A stretch of 64,000 nucleotides of DNA. Source: Granulicella sp. L56 (lineage in GTDB: Bacteria > Acidobacteriota > Terriglobia > Terriglobales > Acidobacteriaceae). Numbering within the stretch: the first letter of the stretch is position 1; every line of letters begins with the position of its first letter. Shown piece after piece: positions 26,272-34,054 of the stretch. A program made the position numbers and the translations under genes. The notes below the pieces were generated by a model that saw only the letters and a program-made list of their open reading frames with translations, ran no database searches and was not told the origin of the DNA. The stretch covers positions 1,292,198 through 1,356,197 of the forward strand of contig NZ_LMUS01000001.1 in assembly GCF_009765835.1 (NCBI RefSeq), in the 5' to 3' direction.

Positions 26272-27186
26272 ATGGGCTATCCAGTCCGCCTCTTCCGTCT
26301 CTCTTCCCTTCTCTTCCTCTTCACTGTGTTTGTAGCTGGCGCGGGAGTGTCTGCGCAAAAAGACGTCCGCAGCCATGCGCTGGCTGTGGAGTTGGAACAT
26401 GAAGATCCACAATGGCCATTGATACAAGTCCACCTGCCTGATCCTGCGACCGCTTCTGGAGAGAAGCTGGAGATCGCTGCGGATGTGCTGCGTGCGAGAC
26501 GCTTTCCCGAGGATGCTCTCGACTATTACGCCGACGCGCTGAAGCGCGGTGCCGACGAAGTAGAGATCTTGAACAAGATGGGAGTGACGGAGTTGGAAGT
26601 CGGAAATCATGAGATTGCGCGCGCATTCTTCCAGCGGGTTGTACATGTGAAACGGAAGAACCCCGACGGGTGGAACAATCTTGGCGCGGTCGAGTATCTG
26701 GAAGGTCAGAATGGAAGCGCCATCTCCGACTACAAAAAAGCAATCAAGTTGGATAAGAAATCTGCGCCATTTCACTCCAACCTTGGGACGGCATACTTCC
26801 AAACGAAAGACTTCGAGCGTGCTCGAAAAGAGTTTGACGTCGCGTTGAAGATCGATCCGGACCTGATGGTGCATCGCGGAGGACCGGGCGGCATTACGAT
26901 GCGGATGCTGTCACCGGCGGACCATGCGCGGTTCTGCTATGAGCTTGCGCGGCTCTATGCACAGCATGGAGATGTGGCCAATATGCTGCACTACCTGACG
27001 ACGGCGAGCGAGGGCGGATTCGACGTCTTAGAGGCGATGAGACATGATGATCTGCTGGAGCAGTATCGCAAGGATCCTCGGGTCCTGCTGCTGGTGCATA
27101 ATGCAGAGGCGATCCGCAGCGGCCATATGCCTCTCACTGCCAGCACGACGGGCTTGCTGCCGCCTTTGCCGTCGGTGGCCCACTAA
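26272..27186 (+). CDS. Exported TPR protein
   Basis: 304 residues with a signal peptide (about 1-29, ending GVSAQ). TPR units span about 65-205: FPEDALDYYADALKRGADEVEILNKMG, AFFQRVVHVKRKNPDGWNNLGAVEYL and SAISDYKKAIKLDKKSAPFHSNLGTAYFQ. A run of five Gs lies 6 bases before the ATG. It ends the plus-strand block of four exported proteins, and its stop overlaps the stop of a convergent 56-residue gene by two bases. Likely a periplasmic scaffold. Confidence 0.8.
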   Translation: MGYPVRLFRLSSLLFLFTVFVAGAGVSAQKDVRSHALAVELEHEDPQWPLIQVHLPDPATASGEKLEIAADVLRARRFPEDALDYYADALKRGADEVEILNKMGVTELEVGNHEIARAFFQRVVHVKRKNPDGWNNLGAVEYLEGQNGSAISDYKKAIKLDKKSAPFHSNLGTAYFQTKDFERARKEFDVALKIDPDLMVHRGGPGGITMRMLSPADHARFCYELARLYAQHGDVANMLHYLTTASEGGFDVLEAMRHDDLLEQYRKDPRVLLLVHNAEAIRSGHMPLTASTTGLLPPLPSVAH

Positions 27187-27353
27187 CGATAAGGGCAGTG
27201 ACGGCAGTTGGAGTTACAGCAATAGCCTCGCTTGAGAAGATACGTTGCGGTGAAGACGAGGTAAGGGCCCTCGTAATAAAAATCTTCTGGAGCGAGCGGT
27301 GGCGTGGGATCTTCAGGAGACTCTGACTCGTCGGGCTTGAGTGGCTCAGACAT
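27183..27353 (-). CDS. Small cysteine-rich DUF5522-type protein
   Basis: 56 residues. A proline/acidic N-terminus is followed by the conserved block DFYYEGPYLVFTATYLLKRG and CCNSNCRHCPY (Cys45, Cys46, Cys50, Cys53), the pattern of DUF5522 small proteins; the cysteines suggest a metal or iron-sulphur site. Its ATG comes 2 bases after the stop of the Lhr helicase, so it is almost certainly translated with it. Its stop (27183-27185) overlaps the stop of the convergent TPR gene. Role unknown. Confidence 0.85.
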   Translation of the reverse strand: MSEPLKPDESESPEDPTPPLAPEDFYYEGPYLVFTATYLLKRGYCCNSNCRHCPYR

Positions 27354-27355
27354 CG

Positions 27356-30300
27356 CTAAAACAATGTTAGAACGGGCTGTGTGGGCGCGGGAATGGGTAG
27401 AAGAGGGACGGGCATGTCTTCTTCGTTGCTTTCAATGTGCAGGCTGCCGTTGCGATAGATGACTTGCTTGCCCGGAACAGCGGGGATGCGCTCCCCAGGG
27501 ATGATGATGCCTGCAAGGTTGGCAGGGTCGGCAGCGGCAACGGCAATGGGGATCAGGCAGTCGCGGTTGCGAGCTGCGCGCAGCGAATCGACGGCTGCGG
27601 GAAGGGCAAATTGCTCGCCGCCAAAACCGGAGACGAAGCGGCCTCCGCGAACTTCGCCGCGCGCTTCGAGACTGCGGAGGATGCCGAGGAGGTCGCGCCA
27701 TTTAGGAGCGTTGGACTCGCGTGTGAGGAGGTCGCGGAAGAGGATGCCGTAACGGGAGAGCAACATGCGGGCGGCAGATTCAAGAGCAGCGTCGGTGCGG
27801 CGGGCCTGTTCGATTGGGGTTGGCGCGGCGTGAAGCTCTTCAGAGAGGAGCGACCAGCGTCCGGCGGAACTGCGGACGCTGCGCTTGCCGGGAGTATCGG
27901 TGGTCGTGGATTTTCTGCGAGGGTCCATCATGGCGCGGAGCTGGTCGAAGCCGTCGGCGGCGGCGAGACCGGCGGTTGCCAACTCCCAGAGCGCATGTTG
28001 CGTCTGTGGCCGCGTGAGATTGAGGATGCGTTGGATGTCGTTGGAGAAGCAGGCTCCTCGCTGCTGGAGGAGTGTGCGGACTTGAAGCGCCTCAGGACTG
28101 AGAGCTTGCTGGAGTTTGGGCTCTTCGACACACTGCTGCGCAAGTGCGTGGGGCAACCAGTCTGCGGATTCGCGGACGTAGAAGGTAATAGGAGCGGCGT
28201 TGGTGGGGATGACACGGCGGGGCGCGGTCCCGTCTCCCATAGCCCACGCAGGATGAGGAGAGATTCGGCCCCAGCCTACTGCGCCTGATAAGCACAATCC
28301 ATCGAGCCAGCGAGGATCGTAGTTGGCCACGCGAGCTGGGAGGAGGGTGCGCTCCCACTCGATGGCGGGAGCTTCGAAGCCTTCGAGTTGATGGAGCGCT
28401 TCGAGAACTCCTTCTTCACCGGCGAGCTGCGTCTGCGGCGCGAGATGCTGCCAGCCGAGAAGCCAGCGCATGTAGGCGGCTGGGGTGACGGCTTCGATCT
28501 GTTTGCGGAGCGTGCTCAGGGTACGGCGATGGATGCGCTGCAGGATACGGCGCTCGCACCACTCGATCTCGTGGTCTGTCGATGGCCTGGGATGCTCGAA
28601 GGTTCCGCGCATGAGGAGGCCCTGCATCTCCATGGCGAGGAAGGCCTGAAAGACTTCAGTAGGATGTAACGAGAGATGTTGGGCAAAAGCGTTGGAGGTG
28701 ACAGGACCGAGAATTTGTAACCATCCCTGAACACATTGTTTCAGCGCTGCTTCTTTTGTAACTGAGTTCGTTTCTTTTTCTGTGACCTCAGGATTCTCTG
28801 GCACTCCCCGCAAAATACAGGGGTCTCTCCACTCCGCCTGCGGCTCCGGTCGAGATGACGTGCATTGGGATTGCAGAAAGAGCGCTTCGCTGTGAAGGAT
28901 TCGTTCTGTGGCTACCCAGCAAGGGATTCCATTGCAATCCATGGTCTGGGCGCGTCCGGACTTTGCGAGGCGCTCGTAGAACGTAGGCCAGTGGCGAGCT
29001 TCGGTTGTATCGAGGATAGAAAGTGGCAGCGCGATGACCGAGTGCAGCAGATCATGGAGTTCGTGTTCGTCGCGGATGTCGGGCCAGCACTCGCGGCGCA
29101 CCTCGTCGATGGCGTTTTGATCGAGCTTGCCAGCTTCTTCGAGGACGCTCTCGGGGAGTGACCTTCGCAGCGATACGGCGCGGGCGCGGCGTTCTTCCAG
29201 CCCCGCGTCATCGAGAAAGGCGTAGGGATTGGCATTGATGAGTTCGTGCGCGAACTGCGAGGGGACCGGTGTGTCGACGGCGAGACAGCGAATGGTTCCA
29301 GCTTTAATTCCGCGTAGAACTTCGATGAGGCCTTCGAGGTCCATCGCCTCCTGAAGAACGTCCTGCATTACTTCATCGACGAGAGGGTGATTCGGAATCT
29401 GGATGTCGCCAACGATAGTTTCAAAGCAGGCAGCGGCTTGCGGAAATACGTTCGCGAGCAAATCTTCGGAGCGGGTGCGCTGAATTTGCGGAGCGATGCG
29501 TTTGCCTTTGGAGAAACGAAGCAGTTGCAGACTGCGTCCGGCGGCCCAGCGCCAGCGGGTTTTGAAGATGGGCGAGGCAATGGCGGCTTGTTCGAGAAGT
29601 TCCTTTACGGTTTGTTCAGTGAGGAACTGGAAGACGTCGGCGAGCGGAAAGCTGTGCTGCTCGGCGAGCGAGATGTTGATCCCGTTATCGGTAGCGGCAG
29701 CCTGTAGTTCGAAGTTGAAGCCGCGGCAGAAGCGCTTGCGCAGGGCAAGGCCCCAGGCCTTGTTGATGCGGCCTCCAAAGGGTGCATGGAGGATGAGCTG
29801 CATGCCGCCGCCCTCGTCGAAGAAACGCTCGGCGATGATGGTGGTCTTGCTGGGGACGGCGCCGAGCACGGCGCGCCCGATAACAATGTAGGCGATGAGT
29901 TGCTGGGCTCCGCTGGCACAGACTCCGCACTCTTGCATGAGCCATGTTGACGTGGCTGCTACTTCTGGTTGGGCAGGTGAGATGTAGCCGCGTGGAACAT
30001 TAGGAGTGCGAGCGGAGATCTGTTCGCGGAGTTCGCCCACGCCATCGCATAGAACGGCGGTGCGTTGCGGTGCTTCGCCGAACCAGAATGGCAGCGTCGG
30101 CGAGGCGCCGTGGGCGTCTTCGACGAGGACGCGGCCTGCGGCTTCGATGCGTTGGATGCGCCAGCTTGTGTTGCCGAGGAGGACAACATCCCCCGGGCTG
30201 GAGTCGACGGCGAAGTGCTCGTCGAGGGTGGCGATCTGTACGCCTTCGGGCTGAAGGATGACGTTGAAGAGCGCCGCGTCGGGAATGCTGCCGCCGTTGG

Positions 30301-31834
30301 AGATGGCGATCATGCGCGCTCCGCGACGGGGATGAAGCTGCCGCTGGATGCCGTCGCGGAGCAGATAAGCTCCGTAGCGCCCGCGGCTGGATTCGATGCC
30401 TTCGTGGAGCAATGTGATCAGTTCGTCGAAGCGTTCGCGGCTGAGATCGCGGTAGGGATAGGCGCGATGCAGCACGTTGTAGAGGGCGTCTTCTTCCCAT
30501 GATTCGGCTCCGCAGCAGGCGACGATTTGCTGCATGAGAACGTCGATGGGTTGCGGCGGAATCTCAAGCTGGTCGAGCTCTCCGGCACGCATCTTGCGAA
30601 TGAGGGCTGCTTGTTCGAGCAGATCGTCGCGCGTGGTGGCGAAGAAGCGGCCTTTGGGGATGGCTCCGCGCCAGTGACCGGCGCGGCCTACGCGCTGCAT
30701 GGCCACGGCGACGGCGCGGGTGGTGCTGATCTGGCAGACGAGGTCGATGTCGCCGATATCGATGCCGAGTTCGAGCGATGCTGTGGCGACGAGTATCTTG
30801 ATCTCGCCGCTCTTGAGGCGTTGTTCTGCATCGAGGCGGAGATTTCTCGAGAGGCTGCCGTGATGCGCGGCCACGTTTTCGTTGCCGAGACGCTCGGCAA
30901 CGGCGAAGGCTATTTTTTCTACGAGGCGGCGTGTGTTGACGAAGACCAGCGTAGAGCGGTGGTTCTGCGCATGGGCTGCGAGCTTGTCGAAGATCTCTTT
31001 CCACATGGCAGTATTGGTGACGGAGCCGAGTTCGTCGCTGGGGACTTCGATGGCGAGATCGAGCTGGCGGCGCTGGCCAACCTGAACGATGGTTGCAGGC
31101 TTGCGCGTGGCGTGAACGCCGCTGAGAAAGCTGGCTACGAGATCGATCGGGTTTTGCGTTGCGGAGAGGCCGATCCTTAGCGGCGGCGTGGAGAGGCCGG
31201 TGAGAAATGCTCCGGGCGAGAGCTTGTTTTCTCCGCAGACCAAGGCTTCGAGGCGTTCGAGCGACAACGCTAAATGCGATCCGCGTTTGTCGTCGGCTAC
31301 GGCGTGGATTTCGTCGACGATGACGGTGTTGACGCGGCGAAGATGCTCGCGCGATTTGCCTGCCGTCAGCAGAATGTAGAGCGACTCGGGCGTGGTGACG
31401 AGGATGTGCGGCGGGTTGCGGAGCATGGCAGCGCGCTCTTTTGGCAGCGTGTCGCCGGTGCGGACTGCGGTGCGGATCTCGGTGGAAAGATAGCCTCGTT
31501 CAAGGGCGAGTTGTTGAATCTCACGCAGAGGTGCGTCCAGGTTTTTCTGGACGTCATTCGAGAGTGCCTTGAGCGGGCTGATGTAGACAATTTGTGTGCA
31601 GGGCGCGAGCGTTCCTGCGATGGCTTGACGAAGAAGACGGTCGATGCAGACGAGGAAGGCAGCGAGAGTTTTTCCGCTGCCGGTGGGTGCGGAGATGAGG
31701 GTGGTATCGCCTGCGAGGATGCTGGGCCAGCCCTCCTCCTGCGGCTCGGTTGGAGTGCCGAATTTACTGACGAACCACTCTGCCGTGACGGGATGCGCCC
31801 AGGCGAGAGAGGCAGGGATTTCGGCGGACAGCAT
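27356..31834 (-). CDS. lhr: Large Lhr-type ATP-dependent helicase
   Basis: 1492 residues, the size of the long bacterial Lhr proteins. Walker A APTGSGKT is at 49-56, the DExH box is VDEIH (about 171-175), and motif VI QRVGRAGHW is present, followed by the winged-helix/Lhr-core region and a long C-terminal extension (from about 880) shared with full-length Lhr. The enzyme is a 3'-to-5' single-strand DNA-dependent ATPase linked to DNA repair. A dispersed repeat (28812-28864) lies inside the frame and encodes about residues 991-1008 without breaking it. The gene is followed directly by the DUF5522 gene. Confidence 0.94.
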   Translation of the reverse strand: MLSAEIPASLAWAHPVTAEWFVSKFGTPTEPQEEGWPSILAGDTTLISAPTGSGKTLAAFLVCIDRLLRQAIAGTLAPCTQIVYISPLKALSNDVQKNLDAPLREIQQLALERGYLSTEIRTAVRTGDTLPKERAAMLRNPPHILVTTPESLYILLTAGKSREHLRRVNTVIVDEIHAVADDKRGSHLALSLERLEALVCGENKLSPGAFLTGLSTPPLRIGLSATQNPIDLVASFLSGVHATRKPATIVQVGQRRQLDLAIEVPSDELGSVTNTAMWKEIFDKLAAHAQNHRSTLVFVNTRRLVEKIAFAVAERLGNENVAAHHGSLSRNLRLDAEQRLKSGEIKILVATASLELGIDIGDIDLVCQISTTRAVAVAMQRVGRAGHWRGAIPKGRFFATTRDDLLEQAALIRKMRAGELDQLEIPPQPIDVLMQQIVACCGAESWEEDALYNVLHRAYPYRDLSRERFDELITLLHEGIESSRGRYGAYLLRDGIQRQLHPRRGARMIAISNGGSIPDAALFNVILQPEGVQIATLDEHFAVDSSPGDVVLLGNTSWRIQRIEAAGRVLVEDAHGASPTLPFWFGEAPQRTAVLCDGVGELREQISARTPNVPRGYISPAQPEVAATSTWLMQECGVCASGAQQLIAYIVIGRAVLGAVPSKTTIIAERFFDEGGGMQLILHAPFGGRINKAWGLALRKRFCRGFNFELQAAATDNGINISLAEQHSFPLADVFQFLTEQTVKELLEQAAIASPIFKTRWRWAAGRSLQLLRFSKGKRIAPQIQRTRSEDLLANVFPQAAACFETIVGDIQIPNHPLVDEVMQDVLQEAMDLEGLIEVLRGIKAGTIRCLAVDTPVPSQFAHELINANPYAFLDDAGLEERRARAVSLRRSLPESVLEEAGKLDQNAIDEVRRECWPDIRDEHELHDLLHSVIALPLSILDTTEARHWPTFYERLAKSGRAQTMDCNGIPCWVATERILHSEALFLQSQCTSSRPEPQAEWRDPCILRGVPENPEVTEKETNSVTKEAALKQCVQGWLQILGPVTSNAFAQHLSLHPTEVFQAFLAMEMQGLLMRGTFEHPRPSTDHEIEWCERRILQRIHRRTLSTLRKQIEAVTPAAYMRWLLGWQHLAPQTQLAGEEGVLEALHQLEGFEAPAIEWERTLLPARVANYDPRWLDGLCLSGAVGWGRISPHPAWAMGDGTAPRRVIPTNAAPITFYVRESADWLPHALAQQCVEEPKLQQALSPEALQVRTLLQQRGACFSNDIQRILNLTRPQTQHALWELATAGLAAADGFDQLRAMMDPRRKSTTTDTPGKRSVRSSAGRWSLLSEELHAAPTPIEQARRTDAALESAARMLLSRYGILFRDLLTRESNAPKWRDLLGILRSLEARGEVRGGRFVSGFGGEQFALPAAVDSLRAARNRDCLIPIAVAAADPANLAGIIIPGERIPAVPGKQVIYRNGSLHIESNEEDMPVPLLPIPAPTQPVLTLF
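28812..28864. repeat. Dispersed repeat, copy B, inside the helicase gene
   Basis: Same ends as copies A and C (AAATACAGGGGTCTCTCC ... GGTCGAGATGACGTGCA). It lies within the coding frame of the Lhr helicase and is translated on the minus strand as a hydrophilic stretch containing SSRPEPQAEWRDPCIL. No stop is introduced. Confidence 0.85.
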
Positions 31835-31906
31835 GGGGAGATTGTAGCGCGAATCCGTTCGATCTTTGTTCGCCCTTCGGCCGCCCGCCGTACGTCCCTT
31901 GCTTAT

Positions 31907-32488
31907 CTACATGTTACCGGTGCCTACATCGGCGGCGGCAGTGGCGGCGTTGCTCTCGTCGAGGTACTCTTCGATGACCTTGTCGAGAGAACCCTGAGCA
32001 GTGAGGATGAAGTCAATTGCATCGCGTCCCGCTCCGCTTCCGCCTGGGTTGAGCGTGATGAAGTGAGCCACGGCTTTGACCTGTTCGCGCGCGTTGGCGG
32101 TGGCGATAGCAAGGCCGCAGGCACGCATGACGGGAAGGTCGATAATGTCGTCGCCGACATAGGCCAACTGATCGATGGTGATGTTGGCCTTGGCAAGAAT
32201 TTTGTTGATCGCGTTCATCTTGTGGGACTGGCCCTGATAGATGAACTCCAGCTTCAGGTCGTTGGCGCGGATGGCCACGGTCTGCGACTGGCGCTTGGTG
32301 ATGATGCCGATGCGGAGGCCACCGAGGCGAGCGAGCGAGATGCCGAGGCCGTCGTGGGCGGCAAAGCCTTTGGCTTCAATTGCGTGGCCGTCAGAGCCGG
32401 GAATGACGAAGATCTGGCCGTCGGTGAGGACGCCATCGACATCGAAGATGAGGACTTTGATATTTTTTGCGCGGTCTTCAGCAGTCAT
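31907..32488 (-). CDS. kdsC: 3-deoxy-D-manno-octulosonate 8-phosphate phosphatase KdsC
   Basis: 193 residues, a compact HAD-superfamily phosphatase without a large cap. The nucleophile motif is DVDGVLTDG (Asp16, Asp18), and VGDDIIDLPVMRACGLAIATANA is the family motif IV. It removes phosphate from Kdo-8-phosphate in the pathway feeding WaaA. The C-terminus is extended with an alanine/acid-rich tail. A related possibility is another KDO8P-phosphatase-like HAD enzyme, but LPS genes in the window favour KdsC. Confidence 0.88.
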   Translation of the reverse strand: MTAEDRAKNIKVLIFDVDGVLTDGQIFVIPGSDGHAIEAKGFAAHDGLGISLARLGGLRIGIITKRQSQTVAIRANDLKLEFIYQGQSHKMNAINKILAKANITIDQLAYVGDDIIDLPVMRACGLAIATANAREQVKAVAHFITLNPGGSGAGRDAIDFILTAQGSLDKVIEEYLDESNAATAAADVGTGNM

Positions 32489-32542
32489 CTAACGATGATA
32501 CCTTGCAGAACCTGCGGAAAAAGGGAGAGGAAAACTCTTGCT

Positions 32543-32764
32543 TCATCCCGGCAATGGTGCCCCAGTCGTCGGATGGGTGCCTTCGCTGCTCTGCTTTTTC
32601 GGGCCGCGATCCCGGGTAAAGAACCGGTGTTTGCAGGTGAGGCATTTCCACGGATGGAAGCCGAGCCGTCGGAAAATCGTGCGCTCAAAAAATGTCTTGC
32701 GGGTCGAGCGGGTGGTATTGGCGGAATGACATTCCTTGCAGCAAATCTCTGATCTGGTCTGCAT
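32543..32764 (-). CDS. Small zinc-ribbon protein
   Basis: 73 residues. Two CxxC pairs, CCKECHS (near residue 9) and WKCLTCKHRFF (near 40-50), are arranged like a zinc ribbon, with a basic segment between them (RSTRKTFFERTIFRRLG). It could bind nucleic acid or act as a small adaptor. It lies 54 bases upstream of kdsC on the same strand. A longer frame in another phase (32485-32775) has no such pattern and was rejected. No named family recognised. Confidence 0.65.
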   Translation of the reverse strand: MQTRSEICCKECHSANTTRSTRKTFFERTIFRRLGFHPWKCLTCKHRFFTRDRGPKKQSSEGTHPTTGAPLPG

Positions 32765-32827
32765 AACGGATGCAATTATATGCGCACTTGCTAAGACCAG
32801 TCACATTTTATCTGCAAGATCCATACG

Positions 32828-32873
32828 AATAAAGGCTGCAAACGACACCTTCGCGCCGCTTGCAGCCTTTATT
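32828..32873 (-). terminator. Terminator after the cold-shock gene
   Basis: AATAAAGGCTGCAA (32828-32841) and TTGCAGCCTTTATT (32860-32873) are exact complements over 14 bases with an 18-base loop, placed 31 bases after the cold-shock stop. On the minus strand the right arm ends TTTATT, serving as the U-rich end. Confidence 0.8.
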
Positions 32874-32904
32874 TTCAATCTTTTGTTGCTGGTAAGTGCC
32901 GTAG

Positions 32905-33108
32905 TTAGGCGGGCTGGATGTTAGCAGCCTGCTTGCCCTTGGGGCCGGTCGTGATGTCGAAGGTGACGCGCTGGCCTTCCTGCAGGGACTTGAAGCCGCT
33001 GGAGTTGATTGCCGAGTAATGCGCGAAGAGGTCCTCGCCACCGTCTTCCGGGGTGATGAAGCCAAAGCCTTTTGCGTCGTTAAACCATTTTACTGTTCCG
33101 TTTGCCAT
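32905..33108 (-). CDS. Cold-shock domain protein (CspA family)
   Basis: 67 residues from the ATG at 33108, with AGGAG seven bases upstream; an in-frame start at 33165 adds 19 unlike residues and was rejected. RNP1 KGFGFITPE and RNP2 DLFAHYSAI are intact in [18 protein letters not shown]. These single-domain proteins bind single-stranded RNA and DNA and melt RNA structure. It has its own terminator and is probably monocistronic. Whether it is cold-induced cannot be seen. Confidence 0.96.
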   Translation of the reverse strand: MANGTVKWFNDAKGFGFITPEDGGEDLFAHYSAINSSGFKSLQEGQRVTFDITTGPKGKQAANIQPA

Positions 33109-33298
33109 TTGATGCTCCTGATTGCAGGCGATATTTCGCCGACACCCTGATGGTAGCAGGTACACGGACAGTTAAGTGGAAAATTCAAATAATGTTAGGA
33201 GGGAGCCAGCGATCTTCGACCCAGAAGGGAGTGTGGCGATAGCTGGCCGGGCGAGATTGAGCGGCACGGAGATTGCTATGCGTGGTTTGATAGGGGGG

Positions 33299-33958
33299 AT
33301 GAAGAAGATTCTTTTGAGCTGGAGTGGGGGCAAGGATTCGGCCTGGGCACTGCACCTTTTGCGGCAGGCGGGAGAGTTAGAGGTGGGCGGTTTGCTGACT
33401 ACCGTGAATGAGCGGTTTCGGCGAGTGGCGATCCATGGGTTTCGCGAGGAGCTGCTGGAGCGGCAGGCGGAGATGGTCGGTCTGCCGCTGTGGAAGGTAG
33501 ACCTGCCGTTTCCCTGCTCCAACGAGGAGTATGAGGCTCGGATGGCGGTGACGTGCGAGCGCGCCGTGCGCGAGGGATTTGTAGGAGTGGCTTTTGGGGA
33601 TTTGTTTTTGGAGGAGATTCGGGCTTACCGTGTGGCCAAGCTGGCGGGGACGGGGCTGGAGCCGGTGTTTCCGGTTTGGGGGATTCCGACGGACATGCTG
33701 GCAGAGCAGATGATGGCGGGTGGGCTGCGGGCGCGTTTGACGTGCGTGAACCCGAGGAAGGTTCCGGCGGAGTTTGCGGGGCGGGAGTGGGATGCTTCCC
33801 TGCTGGCCGAGTTGCGGGATGGGGTAGATCCGTGCGGGGAGAACGGGGAATTCCACACCTTCTGCTGGGCGGGGCCTATGTTTTCAGGAGAGATTCCGGT
33901 GGAGGCTGGAGAGCGGGTGGAGCGGGATGGGTTTGTTTATGCGGAGTTAGTAGGGTGA
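33299..33958 (+). CDS. ATP-pyrophosphatase of the diphthine-ammonia ligase-like (MJ0570/DUF71) family
   Basis: 219 residues from the ATG at 33299, directly after a GGGGGG run; the frame is open to 33176 but the upstream part is unlike the family. The PP-loop is SWSGGKDSAWALHLL (SGGKDS at 9-14), followed by GVAFGDLFLEEIRAYR, PVFPVWGIPT and a C-terminal GENGEFHTFCWAGPMF, all typical of this group. The archaeal/eukaryotic relative amidates diphthine; bacteria lack that substrate, so the bacterial reaction is unknown. Divergent from the cold-shock gene. Confidence 0.9.
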   Translation: MKKILLSWSGGKDSAWALHLLRQAGELEVGGLLTTVNERFRRVAIHGFREELLERQAEMVGLPLWKVDLPFPCSNEEYEARMAVTCERAVREGFVGVAFGDLFLEEIRAYRVAKLAGTGLEPVFPVWGIPTDMLAEQMMAGGLRARLTCVNPRKVPAEFAGREWDASLLAELRDGVDPCGENGEFHTFCWAGPMFSGEIPVEAGERVERDGFVYAELVG

Positions 33959-34054
33959 GTTCTGCAAGGGTTCGGACCTCGCTTAAATGTCCCAACCTTC
34001 GACGCCATGAAACAACGCGCGGGCATCCAAAGATTCGGATGCCCCCAACAGAGT

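Noticed and set aside
32485..32775. 96-codon frame overlapping the zinc-ribbon gene
   Set aside because: Different phase, no motif, Ala/Arg/Pro-rich; the 73-residue frame with paired CxxC motifs is the better gene.
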